DNA of 64,000 bases from Phycisphaerales bacterium (lineage in GTDB: Bacteria > Planctomycetota > Phycisphaerae > Phycisphaerales > UBA1924), in assembly GCA_020849615.1 (NCBI GenBank), contig JADLFW010000005.1, positions 105,849 through 169,848 on the forward strand. The letters are read 5' to 3'. The stretch's first letter is position 1. Every line of letters starts with the position of its first letter. Shown here piece by piece: positions 50,391-59,040 of this stretch. The translations under genes and the position numbers were made by a program. The notes below the pieces were generated by a model. The model saw nothing but the letters and a program-made list of their open reading frames with translations, had not been told where the DNA came from and made no database searches.

Positions 50391-51686
50391 TCAGCGCGCC
50401 GCCAGCGCGGGCTGGGCCGCGAGGCGCGTGCGGACGTTGTCCAGCACGTTCATGAAGTTGATGTACGAGTCGTACGGAGAGTCGTACGGGTTGAAGTACT
50501 TGTGCACATCGCCATCCGCGAACCACTTGGTGCACATGTAGTAGAAGTGGTCGCTGGTGGTCAGCTTGCGCCAGTCGTTGAGCAGGTGCCGGGCCTGCTC
50601 GATCCGGACAGGGTCGCCGGCCTTCTCGGCCCGGGCCAGCCGCTCCTTGATCGCCTTCTCGAGCTTGTAAGTCTCTTCGAGCGCGTTGTGCTGCATCGAG
50701 TTGCCGCGCCACGCGGTGAGGTCGCGCTCGGTGTCGGCCCAGGAGATGAACTCGTGGATGTCGTAGGCGCCGACGGGGTCGAACCGCTCGAGCACCTCGG
50801 AGACGGTGTTGAAGTGGTTCTGGCCCGGGTTGATGTCGAAGATCGCCTCGGGGAGCTTCTCGAGGAACTGGAAGATGCCGGTGTCGGCCCACTGGTGCTC
50901 GCCGAAGGTCTCGTAGTCCATGAAGAGGTTGCACAGGTAGCCATCGCCGTTGATCTGGTTGACCCAGGTCGCGAACTTCTCGGCCGAGAGGGGCCACTCG
51001 GCCCAGCCGCGGTTGGAGAAGCGGAAGGCGATGTCATCGGAGAGGCGGTAGTTCTTGAGGAGCAGGCCGAAGGGGCGGCCGCCGACGGAGCGGAGGTCCC
51101 GGCCCGGCATCTCCGGAGGGCGGTAGACGAAGTTGGGAGAGCGGAAGCCCAGGTGGCGGTCGACGCCCTCGCAGATGGTGCCGAGGAAGCGGGGCTCCCC
51201 GGACGGAAGGCGCATCTCGGCCAGGAAGGCGGCAAGGTGGTTGGCGTAGATCAGCTCGGTGTTGCGGAAGACGCGGGGCGTCTGGCCGAAGAGCTGCTCG
51301 ATCTTGCGGGTGTGGGCCTCGACCTGGTCCTTGAACTCCTGGGGCGAGTACAGGAACGACAGGGAGTGGTAGTAGGTCTCGCCGATGAACTCGCAGCACC
51401 CCGTGTCGACCAGGGCCTTAAAGAGGTCGATCACATCGGGGGCCCAGGCCTGGAGCTGGTCCAGCACCACGCCGGTCAGGGCGTAGCTGACCTTGAAGTT
51501 GCCCTTGTGGCGCTTCACCAGGTCCAGGATCAGCGTCGTCGCCGGGCGGTAGCACTTGTCGGCCACCTTGCGGCAGATCTCGGCGTTCTTCTTGTCCTCG
51601 AAGTAGAACGGGTCGGAATCGAAGACCGAGTACCGGCGCAGGCGGAAGGGCTGGTGGACTTGAAAGTAGAAGACGACGGAGGCCAT
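50391..51686 (-). CDS. glycoside hydrolase family 57 protein (alpha-amylase-like)
   Basis: A 431-residue GH57 (beta/alpha)7-barrel enzyme acting on alpha-glucans. The N-terminal VVFYFQVHQPFRLRRY carries the HQP motif, and GETYYHSLSFLY motif 2. The nucleophile Glu is in FRNTELIYAN, and the acid/base Asp in FMDYETFGEHQW. The C-terminal helical part is complete. The inner ATG at 51686 is preferred for family length and a weak GGAA site; another ATG at 51710 adds 8 residues. A role in glycogen or maltodextrin turnover is inferred. It is divergent from the lptF gene. Confidence 0.93.
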   Translation of the reverse strand: MASVVFYFQVHQPFRLRRYSVFDSDPFYFEDKKNAEICRKVADKCYRPATTLILDLVKRHKGNFKVSYALTGVVLDQLQAWAPDVIDLFKALVDTGCCEFIGETYYHSLSFLYSPQEFKDQVEAHTRKIEQLFGQTPRVFRNTELIYANHLAAFLAEMRLPSGEPRFLGTICEGVDRHLGFRSPNFVYRPPEMPGRDLRSVGGRPFGLLLKNYRLSDDIAFRFSNRGWAEWPLSAEKFATWVNQINGDGYLCNLFMDYETFGEHQWADTGIFQFLEKLPEAIFDINPGQNHFNTVSEVLERFDPVGAYDIHEFISWADTERDLTAWRGNSMQHNALEETYKLEKAIKERLARAEKAGDPVRIEQARHLLNDWRKLTTSDHFYYMCTKWFADGDVHKYFNPYDSPYDSYINFMNVLDNVRTRLAAQPALAAR

Positions 51687-51809
51687 GGTCGGTTCCGGTG
51701 AGGAGCTCATCTACAGCGTAGCGGGTCGCGGCCCGCGCCGGGGGGAGCGGCATGGCGGAGCCGGGGCCGGCGGCGGTCGGAGGCCCGGGCCGCCACTACC
51801 ATTGCGCCC

Positions 51810-53543
51810 ATGCCCCGCCGCGGCCTTTCCATCACCCTCTGGAAATATGCTCTCGCCGAGCTGTGGCGCCTGATCCTGCTGACCAGCTTCGTGCTGGTCG
51901 CCGTGATCGCCTTCGCCGCCACCGTGAAGCCGCTGGCCGATGGCAAGATCGGGCCCCTCGATGCCCTGCGTTTCATGGGGCTGGCCATCATCCCCATGCT
52001 GCAGTACGCCCTCCCCTTCTCGGCGGGCTTCGCCGCCACCCTCGCCTACCACCGCCTCTCCCAGGACAACGAGGTGGCCGCCGCCTACGCCAGCGGCGTC
52101 AGCCACCGGGCCATCCTGGCGCCCGCCCTGATCTCGGGCCTGGTCCTGGCGGTCGTCCTGGCCGGGCTGAACCAGGTCGCCATCCCCCGCTTCCTGCGCT
52201 CCATGCAGCAGATGATCACGCAGGACCTCTCCAAGATCGTGGTGGCCTCGATCGAGCGCGGCCAACCCGTCGCCATCGATGCCAACACGCAGATCTACGC
52301 CGACCACATCGAGAGGCTCGATCCCAGGTCGAATCCCTCGCTGCGCGATGCGGGCGTGAAGGAATGGCTGGTGCTGGAGGGCGTCGCCGCGGTCGAGACC
52401 TCCCGCGCCGGGACCGTGAAGGTGGAGGCCATCGCCAACCGGGCCCAGCTTCTGATCATGCCGCCCAAGGATGAGACGGGCGATGCCGTCGCCGTGCTGC
52501 AGTTCGAGCGCGGCGTCCTGGTCGATGGCACGAAGATGGTGAGCGCTGAGGCCTCCAAGGCCATCCCCATGCCCATCCGCAACGCCTTCAAGGATGACCC
52601 CAAGTTCCTCAGCTTTACGGAGCTGGCCCGCCTGCGCCAGCATCCCGAAGGCATGAACTGGATCGAGCAGAAGCGCCGCGATACCGCTTTCCACATCGCC
52701 GAACGCCTCACCACCGAGCGCCTCCGCGGGGCCCTGCTGCGCGACGGCCGGGCCGTGCTGCGCGGGGCCGACGACCAGGATGTCGTGCTCCGCGCCTCGG
52801 GCATGGAGCTCGCCGAGCGCGGCCGCTGGGCCCTGGCCGGGCCGCTCTCCGAGACGTCTCAGGCCCTCCCCGTGCAGGTCGAGCTGGTCCGCCCGAGGCT
52901 GGAATCCGGGCCCGGTGGTTCGATGATCATGTCCGGCCGCCGGGCAAGCCTGTTCACCAATATGGGCCCGGACGCCGCCAATCGCGACCTTACCTTGCGG
53001 ATCGAGCTGGATGACGCTTCGACAAGAGTGGTCGCCTCCGACTCCAGGACCGAAGCCTCCTCCGGCGGCGTGCTGAGCCACAAGGTCATCGGCGGACTGC
53101 GACTGAAGGAGAACCCGGTCGATGACCTGCTCGACGGCGACAAGTGGCCCTCGGCCCGGCTGCTGCGCGAGCTGGCCGACCCGCGCCTGGCGGGCCCGAG
53201 CCCCGACACGTTCATCCGGCCGCCCGCCGAGGACCTCCGCAAGAGCATCAACCGCCTGATGCGCGAGATCACCAGCAAGCAGCACGAGCGCTGGGCCATG
53301 TCGGCGGCGTGCTTCGTGATGATCGCGGCCGGCGCGCTCACCGCCATCCGCCTGGGCGACAGCCTGCCCCTCACCGTCTACCTCTGGAGCTTCTTCCCGG
53401 CCCTGGCGACCGTCATCACCATCAGCTCCGGTCAGCAGCTGACGCACGACAAGGGACCGGTCGGGCTGCTGGTGCTGTGGGGCGGGGTCGCGGCCTTCGC
53501 CCTGTACGCGGGCGCGGTGTACTGGAAGCTGAGGCGTCGCTAG
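51810..53543 (+). CDS. lptF: LptF/LptG-family LPS export permease (LptF-like)
   Basis: A 577-residue YjgP/YjgQ permease. Three helices lie near the N-terminus (LILLTSFVLVAVIAFAATV; FMGLAIIPMLQYALPFSAGFAATLAY, with the family PFSxxxAxxLxYxRLxxDNE motif) and three at the end (AACFVMIAAGALTAIRLGD onward). A large beta-jellyroll lies between. In the Lpt machine it pairs with LptG and the ATPase LptB to extract LPS. It is longer than E. coli LptF (366 residues) because the jellyroll region is expanded. It is the first gene of a four-gene operon ending with the LptG-like gene. Confidence 0.85.
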   Translation: MPRRGLSITLWKYALAELWRLILLTSFVLVAVIAFAATVKPLADGKIGPLDALRFMGLAIIPMLQYALPFSAGFAATLAYHRLSQDNEVAAAYASGVSHRAILAPALISGLVLAVVLAGLNQVAIPRFLRSMQQMITQDLSKIVVASIERGQPVAIDANTQIYADHIERLDPRSNPSLRDAGVKEWLVLEGVAAVETSRAGTVKVEAIANRAQLLIMPPKDETGDAVAVLQFERGVLVDGTKMVSAEASKAIPMPIRNAFKDDPKFLSFTELARLRQHPEGMNWIEQKRRDTAFHIAERLTTERLRGALLRDGRAVLRGADDQDVVLRASGMELAERGRWALAGPLSETSQALPVQVELVRPRLESGPGGSMIMSGRRASLFTNMGPDAANRDLTLRIELDDASTRVVASDSRTEASSGGVLSHKVIGGLRLKENPVDDLLDGDKWPSARLLRELADPRLAGPSPDTFIRPPAEDLRKSINRLMREITSKQHERWAMSAACFVMIAAGALTAIRLGDSLPLTVYLWSFFPALATVITISSGQQLTHDKGPVGLLVLWGGVAAFALYAGAVYWKLRRR

Positions 53544-53560
53544 TGGCGCTAGCCGGAACC

Positions 53561-55156
53561 ATGGATGCACAGCACCGCCCGGGCGGGGGCATGAGGCCCG
53601 TGCTGTGGTTCGTGCTCGCGCTCACCGCGGCCCGGCTGCTGTACCTGGCGTTCCTCTGCCCGTACACGCTCATTGAGGATGAGGCCCACTACTGGGAGTG
53701 GAGCCGTCACCTGGGGCTCTCGTATTACAGCAAAGGCCCGGGTGTGGCGTGGGTGATCGCCGCCTCGACCGCCCTGCTCGGCGACACCGAGCTCGGTGTC
53801 CGCCTCTTCGCGCCGTTCTTCTCCGCGGTCGCCACCCTCGCGCTGGCGGGCCTGGCCCGCGCGATGCACCGCGACCCCCGCCTGCCCCTGCTCACCGCCG
53901 CCTGCTTCCAGCTCATCCCCGCCTACCAGTTCACCAGCCTCATCTTCACGATCGACATGCCCTATGTCGCGTGCTGGGCCGCCGCCGCCCTCGCCGGCTG
54001 GTACGCGATCGAACACCGACGCGGCCGGGCCTGGGTTGCCCTCGGCGCCGCCATGGGCATCGGGTTCCTGTTCAAATACACGATCCTCCTCCTCGCGCCG
54101 GGCCTGCTGATCTACGCCGCGCTACGCCGGCGCTCGAACGACCACCCGCGCTCCATCCCAGTCCTCGGCCCGCTCCTCGCCCTCGCCGTCTTCGCTCTCG
54201 CCCTCACCCCGATCCTCATCTGGAACCAGCAGCACGGCTGGCCCACCATCCGCCACCTGCTGGGCCACCTCGGCATGACGGGCGGAGACATGCCGGTTTC
54301 TCCCGCCGCGCCGGGCCCGCGCTACACACCCGCCTGGACCCTCGAATACATCGGCGCCCAGTTCGGCCTCGTCGGGCCGATGCTCATCGTGATGATCATG
54401 AGCGCGGTCCGGGCCGTGCGCGACCGCCGCGGCGATGATGCCTACGCCTTCCTCTGCGCGGCGCCCATCATCCTCTTCTACCTCGCCATCAGCTTCATCG
54501 CCGAGGGCGAGGGCAACTGGGCCATCGCGGGGTACTCCACCCTCACCATCCCCGCGGCCCGGCTCGGCCTTGATGCCTTCGACCGGCACCGGGCCGCGGG
54601 CCCGGCCCGGCGCCGACCCGCGCACAGCATGTGGCGTTTCGCCGCCGCGTGGGGCGTGTGCACGGGCCTGCTCATGCTCCGCATCGACTGGCTCACCGCC
54701 CTGCCCGTGCTGGGCCCGCGCATCCCGACGGGACGCCTCATGCACGCCGACACCCGGGCCCGCGAGATGGCCGCCCGCGCCGACGAGCTCGCCCACCGCA
54801 CGGGCCAGGTCCCCTTCTTCATGGCCCAGCACTACGGCCGGGCCAGCCAGATGGCCTTCTACCTCCCGGGCCGGCCCACCGTCTACTGCACCAGCAAGCT
54901 CATGGGCGGGCGGGCCACGCAGTACGACATGTGGCCCTTCACCGATCTCACCGACCCCGCAACCCACGCCCAGCTCCAGGCCCGCCCCGCGATCATGAGC
55001 GGCGGCCAACCCTACCAGTGGGAGATCTGCTTCCAGGAGGTCCGCAGCCTCGGCTCGCTCTCCTCGGAGAGTAAGCGCGGTCGGCTGACCTTCGAGGGAT
55101 TGGGCTATCGTGGCTTCCCGGAGTTTCCACCCCGCGCAGGCGGGCCCTCGCCATGA
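53561..55156 (+). CDS. GT39-type (ArnT/PMT-like) membrane glycosyltransferase
   Basis: A 531-residue integral membrane glycosyltransferase with about 10-12 helices. The first periplasmic loop has LIEDEAHYWEWSRHLGLSYYSKGP (39-62), matching the D/E pair and second-loop signature of the ArnT/PMT clan, which transfers sugars from polyprenyl-phosphate carriers. The C-terminal periplasmic part (GRPTVYCTSKLMGGRATQY) may bind acceptor. It starts 18 bases after the lptF stop; a GTG at 53543 is an alternative start. Placement between LPS-transport permeases suggests lipid A or LPS modification. Confidence 0.85.
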   Translation: MDAQHRPGGGMRPVLWFVLALTAARLLYLAFLCPYTLIEDEAHYWEWSRHLGLSYYSKGPGVAWVIAASTALLGDTELGVRLFAPFFSAVATLALAGLARAMHRDPRLPLLTAACFQLIPAYQFTSLIFTIDMPYVACWAAAALAGWYAIEHRRGRAWVALGAAMGIGFLFKYTILLLAPGLLIYAALRRRSNDHPRSIPVLGPLLALAVFALALTPILIWNQQHGWPTIRHLLGHLGMTGGDMPVSPAAPGPRYTPAWTLEYIGAQFGLVGPMLIVMIMSAVRAVRDRRGDDAYAFLCAAPIILFYLAISFIAEGEGNWAIAGYSTLTIPAARLGLDAFDRHRAAGPARRRPAHSMWRFAAAWGVCTGLLMLRIDWLTALPVLGPRIPTGRLMHADTRAREMAARADELAHRTGQVPFFMAQHYGRASQMAFYLPGRPTVYCTSKLMGGRATQYDMWPFTDLTDPATHAQLQARPAIMSGGQPYQWEICFQEVRSLGSLSSESKRGRLTFEGLGYRGFPEFPPRAGGPSP

Positions 55157-55770
55157 AGCCGGATCGCTACTACTCCTCGCATGAACGCGGCGTGCAGCGC
55201 CGGCGGCACCTGCTGCGCTTCGCCGTCTTCGCGGCCGGGCTGCTGCTCCTCACCATCCTCGACCCCGCGCTCTACCACTTCTTCGCCGTTGACCAGGCCC
55301 GGATCGAACGCCGCGACTGGTACCGGCTGCTCCGGATCATCGGCTACCTCCCGACCTGGATCTTGCTCTCGGCACTGCTCGCGCTGGGCCCGGCGCACGC
55401 CCTGCGCGGCCGGGCCTGGCTGCCGGCGATCTCGGCGGCCCTGGCCGGGCTGGCCGCGGAGATCCTCAAGCTCATCATCGGCCGCCAGCGCCCGCTCCCC
55501 GATGGCTCCTACGCCTTCAAGCCCTTCCTCTCGGGCTTCCTCGATGGCTCCAACCTGGGCATGCCCAGCAGCCACGCCGCGGTCGCCTTCGGCGGCGCGT
55601 TCGCCCTGGCCCGGCTCTATCCCAAAGCCGGACCCGTCGCGCTGCTCTGCGCCGCCGGGTGCGGCCTGACGCGGCTGCTGGGGGCCGATCACTTCTCGAC
55701 CGATGTCTACGTCGCGGCCGGGCTGGGGTACGCTGTGGCCGGGTGGCTGTCGGGAGATCGCCGCGCATGA
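55153..55770 (+). CDS. PAP2-family membrane phosphatase
   Basis: A 205-residue, about six-helix membrane phosphatase. The three catalytic motifs are K106...R113-P114 (KLIIGRQRP), PSSH with H141 (GMPSSHAAVAF), and R174...H180xxxD184 (GLTRLLGADHFSTD). Enzymes of this group dephosphorylate undecaprenyl pyrophosphate or remove lipid A phosphates. It overlaps the GT39 gene by ATGA at its start and the LptG gene by ATGA at its end, so all three are translated as a block. Confidence 0.9.
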   Translation: MKPDRYYSSHERGVQRRRHLLRFAVFAAGLLLLTILDPALYHFFAVDQARIERRDWYRLLRIIGYLPTWILLSALLALGPAHALRGRAWLPAISAALAGLAAEILKLIIGRQRPLPDGSYAFKPFLSGFLDGSNLGMPSSHAAVAFGGAFALARLYPKAGPVALLCAAGCGLTRLLGADHFSTDVYVAAGLGYAVAGWLSGDRRA

Positions 55771-56909
55771 AACTCCTGGATCGCTACATCGCGCGCCAGT
55801 ACCTGATCAACATCCTCGCGCTGCTGGTGATCCTCTTCTCCTTCGTCGTCACCATCGATGTCTCCCTGAACTTCGACCGCTTCGTCGACGGCGCCGACAA
55901 GCTCATCAAGTCGGGGGATGCCGCCGCCCGGGTCGGCGGCCTGCGGCGGGTGCTGGTGATCCTCTATGTCATCGCCGACCTGTGGTGGCCCCGGCTGCTG
56001 CAGCTCTTCAACTTCCTCATCGGCATGGTGCTCGTCGGCGCCATGGGCTTCACCTGCACGCAGCTGGTGCGGCACCGCGAGCTGGTGGCCATGCTCGCCA
56101 GCGGGCAGAGCCTGCACCGCGTGGCCCGCCCGGTGCTCATCGTGGCCCTGGGCTTCACGCTGCTGCAGGCCCTGAACCAGGAGCTGGTCATCCCCCGGGT
56201 TGCGCCGCTGCTCACCCGCGATCACGGCGATGCGGGCAAGAAGTCGCTGGGCTCGACGAGCCTGCCACTCTCGGCCGATGGGCAGGGCCGGCTCTTCTAC
56301 GCCCGCGAGTTCGACGCCGACCGCGGCGTGCTCAGCGACCTCTACATCTGGGAGCGCGATGCCGATGGGCTGGCCGACCGCCGCATCTTCGCCGCCTCGG
56401 CCGCGTGGCGCGATGGCGGCTGGGACCTGCTAGGCGGATACGCCGAGAGCCGCCGCCCGGGCGAGGCGGGCCAGTCGGCGGGCCTCTCCCGCACGACCAT
56501 CGACCGCGTGCTCACCGACCTCGACCCCACCGCCATCAAGATGCGCCGCTACGCCGGCTACAGCCAGAGCCTCGCCTGGCGTCAGGTCGGGCAGATGCTG
56601 GCGCGGCCCGAGCTGATCGACGCCGCCCTGCGCGAGCGCCTGGAGCGGATCCGCGTCGGGCGCATCTCGGTGATGCTCGCCAACCTGCTGACGCTGGTCA
56701 TCACGCTGCCCTTCTTCCTGCGCCGCGAGCCGACCAACATGGTGCTGCAGTCGCTCAAGTGCGCCCCCGTCGGCATCATCTCGCTGATGGGCGGCGTGCT
56801 GGGCTCTTCCGCGGGCATCCCCGGCGTCCCCGCGGCGCTGGGCGTGTTCATCCCAGTGATGGTGCTGCTGCCCATCGCGATCGCCTCGACGACGTCGATC
56901 AAGACCTGA
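55767..56909 (+). CDS. lptG: LptF/LptG-family LPS export permease (LptG-like)
   Basis: A 380-residue YjgP/YjgQ permease. LLDRYIARQYLINILALLVILFSFVVTIDVSLNFDRFV is the canonical LptG start with helix 1. The FNFLIGMVLVGAMGFTCTQLVRHRELVAML segment follows, and the C-terminus has three helices (LANLLTLVITLPFFL onward). It overlaps PAP2 by ATGA. With the LptF-like gene at the other end of the operon it would form the LptFG heterodimer; lptB, lptC and lptA are not in the window. Confidence 0.9.
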   Translation: MKLLDRYIARQYLINILALLVILFSFVVTIDVSLNFDRFVDGADKLIKSGDAAARVGGLRRVLVILYVIADLWWPRLLQLFNFLIGMVLVGAMGFTCTQLVRHRELVAMLASGQSLHRVARPVLIVALGFTLLQALNQELVIPRVAPLLTRDHGDAGKKSLGSTSLPLSADGQGRLFYAREFDADRGVLSDLYIWERDADGLADRRIFAASAAWRDGGWDLLGGYAESRRPGEAGQSAGLSRTTIDRVLTDLDPTAIKMRRYAGYSQSLAWRQVGQMLARPELIDAALRERLERIRVGRISVMLANLLTLVITLPFFLRREPTNMVLQSLKCAPVGIISLMGGVLGSSAGIPGVPAALGVFIPVMVLLPIAIASTTSIKT

Positions 56910-56937
56910 CGGGCCATCCGGGGCAGCGCGAGCAAGT

Positions 56938-56960
56938 AGCCCGACCGTCAGGGAGGGCGT
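56938..56960 (+). repeat. AGCCC...GGGCG dispersed repeat unit
   Basis: One unit related to the inverted pair at 18905-18980 (AGCCCGACCGTCAG and then GGAGGGCG), located 29 bases after lptG and between convergent genes. A second, partial unit may follow. It probably contributes to transcript ending for lptG and the convergent queD. Confidence 0.6.
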
Positions 56961-56993
56961 TCTGCTCTGCGCCAACGCGATCAAGCCCGCACC

Positions 56994-57017
56994 CGGGGTG
57001 ACAGGATTCGAACCCCT
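56994..57017 (-). other. tRNA-Pro-like 3' end fragment
   Basis: On the minus strand GGTTCGAATCCTGT followed by CACCCCG matches the T-loop, T-stem 3' side and acceptor strand of a tRNA (a CACCCCG acceptor is typical of tRNA-Pro). The bases that would form the rest of the tRNA encode the end of queD, so no tRNA gene is present. Such 3' fragments are left at chromosomal attachment sites after element excision or recombination. Confidence 0.6.
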
Positions 57018-57025
57018 CTCGCCCC

Positions 57026-57382
57026 TCACTCCCCCCTGTAGCTGCACCCGCTCGTCTCGTTCTCGCGCACCGTCACCTGCGACAGCCCGGGCAGCGCGGG
57101 CCGGAGCTTCCCCCACAGCCACACCGCCAGGTTCTCCGCCGTCGGGTTCTCCAGCCCGGGAATGTCGTTGAGCAGCCGATGGTCGAGCCCATCGAAGACG
57201 GGCCCGGCGATGCGCTTGAGATCCGCGAAGTCCATCACCCACCCCGCGGGCTGCTTGATTCCCCCCGTGACGTGCAGCGTCACGCGGTAGGTGTGCCCGT
57301 GCACGCGGCGGCACTTGTGGTCCTCCGGCACGTGCGGGAGCCAGTGGGCCGAATCGAACGTGAACTCGCGGAAGACTTCCAT
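57026..57382 (-). CDS. queD: 6-carboxytetrahydropterin synthase
   Basis: A 118-residue PTPS/QueD-fold enzyme of the 7-deazaguanine (queuosine) pathway. Zinc ligands are H13 (DSAHWLPH), H28 and H30 (VHGHTY), and C24 in KCRRVHGH is the catalytic Cys. DHRLLND and the C-terminal ENETSGCSY complete the pterin site. ATG at 57382 is used; GTG at 57388 overlaps the cysS stop (GTGA) and is an alternative. Queuosine partners queC and queE are not in the window. Confidence 0.93.
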   Translation of the reverse strand: MEVFREFTFDSAHWLPHVPEDHKCRRVHGHTYRVTLHVTGGIKQPAGWVMDFADLKRIAGPVFDGLDHRLLNDIPGLENPTAENLAVWLWGKLRPALPGLSQVTVRENETSGCSYRGE

Positions 57383-57384
57383 GG

Positions 57385-59013
57385 TCACGACCGCGTCACC
57401 TCCACCTTGCCGCCCGCCACATCTTTGATCGCGTAGCCCATGGCCTTGAGCTCATCGCGGATCTGGTCTGACTTCTTGAAATCCTTGGCGGCCCGGGCGG
57501 CGCGGCGCTCCTCCAGCTTGGCGCTCACCTCAGCGCTGGGCTCGATGCCGATGAACACACCGATGTCGGAGGTCATCGCCGCCGGGGCCTCGCGCTCCAG
57601 GATGCCCAGCGCCGCATCGAACATCCGCAGCACCTCGACATCGCCCGCGGCCGGGGCCGAGACCTCCCCCACCATCGTGTTGATCGCCGCAATCGCGGCG
57701 GCGATGTTGAGGTCATCGCTCATCGCCTCGGCGAACGCCCGGGCCGCGCGGGCCGAGGCGTCCGAGGCCGGGCCCGGCTTCGAGGAGGCCAACTGAGCAA
57801 ACCGCCTCCACCGCTCCACCGTCTTCTGCGAATCCGCCAGCCCCTGCATCGTGAAGTTGGCGTTGCTCCGGTAGTGCGTCTTGATCAGCTCCAGCCGCAG
57901 CGCTGCCGGCTCGATCCCCTTGGCGAACAGGTCCCGCGCGGTGTAGAAGTTCCCCTTGCTCTTGCTCATCTTGGTCCCCTCGACGAGCAGGAACCGCGCG
58001 TGGAACCAGTGCCGGGCGAACGTCCCGTGCGCGGGGTCGGCCCCGAACGCCGCGCACGACTGCGCGATCTCGCATTCGTGGTGCGGGAAGATGTTGTCCT
58101 CACCCCCCGAGTGCAGGTCGATCACCGCCGGGCCCGCGCGGGGCCGGGCCAGCAGCCCGCGCATCTCCCCCTCGCCCAGCAGCCGGCCCGCGCTCATCAC
58201 CGTGCACTCGATATGCCACCCCGGGTATCCCTCACCCCACGGCGAGGGCCACTTCATGATGTGCCGCGGATCTTCCTTCCACAGCAGGAAGTCGGCCGGG
58301 CTGCGCTTGCCCGACTGGTGCTCGGCGGCGATCCGCCCGCCCGCCCCCTCGCGCAGGTGCTCCAGCGTGTTGCCGCTCAGTTCGCCGTAGTCGGCGAACT
58401 TCTGGACATCGAAGTACACGGCGTTGGCGCCCGGGCCCGGCACCAGGTACGCAAAGCCGCGCTCGAACAGCTTCTGGATCACCGCGATCATCCCCGGGAT
58501 GTTCTCGGTGGCCCGGGGGTTCAGCGTCGGGTCGCTGTCGCCATCGGCGATCAGCTTCAATCCCAGCCGCCGCCCGTCCTCCTTGAAGCGGTCCTCGTAG
58601 AACCGCGCGATCTGGTACGGGTCGGTGGGATCGATGGTGACGCCCGCGGGGATCTTGCCGGCCTTCTTGGCCTCGGCGAGCCGCCGCCCGGCGAGCGCCA
58701 TTCGGTCCTCACCCGACTCACCCCCCTCGGCATCGTCGGTCATGTGCCCCACATCCGTGATGTTCATCACGTGGATGACCCGGCGCGGGCCGCGGTGCGT
58801 CCCGCCCCTGCCATCATCCAGCTCGCACAGGGGCGACTCCAGCCACCGCCGCAGCACATCCGCCGCCAGGAACGAGCGGAAGTTGCCGATGTGGGCATCG
58901 TCGTACACCGTCGGGCCGCAGGAGTAGAACGTGATGCGCGCGGGGTCGGCGGGGATGACGGGCTCAACCCGCCGGGTCAGGGTGTTGTAGAGGCGGAGCG
59001 TACTGGGGGGCAT
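57385..59013 (-). CDS. cysS: cysteinyl-tRNA synthetase
   Basis: A 542-residue class I synthetase that charges tRNA-Cys. YSCGPTVYDDAHIGNFRS holds the zinc Cys and the HIGH-type motif (HIGN). WHIECTVMS and HHECEIAQS supply the other zinc ligands, and KMSKSKGN is the adenylate loop. The C-terminal DALR anticodon domain is present (ELIKTHYRSNANFTM onward). It is about 80 residues longer than E. coli CysS because of insertions after the HIGN region (DDAEGGESGEDRMALAGRR). It sits 27 bases downstream of the CNNM gene in one operon. Confidence 0.97.
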   Translation of the reverse strand: MPPSTLRLYNTLTRRVEPVIPADPARITFYSCGPTVYDDAHIGNFRSFLAADVLRRWLESPLCELDDGRGGTHRGPRRVIHVMNITDVGHMTDDAEGGESGEDRMALAGRRLAEAKKAGKIPAGVTIDPTDPYQIARFYEDRFKEDGRRLGLKLIADGDSDPTLNPRATENIPGMIAVIQKLFERGFAYLVPGPGANAVYFDVQKFADYGELSGNTLEHLREGAGGRIAAEHQSGKRSPADFLLWKEDPRHIMKWPSPWGEGYPGWHIECTVMSAGRLLGEGEMRGLLARPRAGPAVIDLHSGGEDNIFPHHECEIAQSCAAFGADPAHGTFARHWFHARFLLVEGTKMSKSKGNFYTARDLFAKGIEPAALRLELIKTHYRSNANFTMQGLADSQKTVERWRRFAQLASSKPGPASDASARAARAFAEAMSDDLNIAAAIAAINTMVGEVSAPAAGDVEVLRMFDAALGILEREAPAAMTSDIGVFIGIEPSAEVSAKLEERRAARAAKDFKKSDQIRDELKAMGYAIKDVAGGKVEVTRS

Positions 59014-59040
59014 ATGGCCGGATGGTAGGAATGCGGCCCG

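Noticed and set aside
56994..57090. A complete tRNA gene on the minus strand
   Set aside because: Only the T-loop and acceptor 3' strand match; the required D-arm and anticodon region would fall in the coding end of queD, and the T-stem is imperfect.
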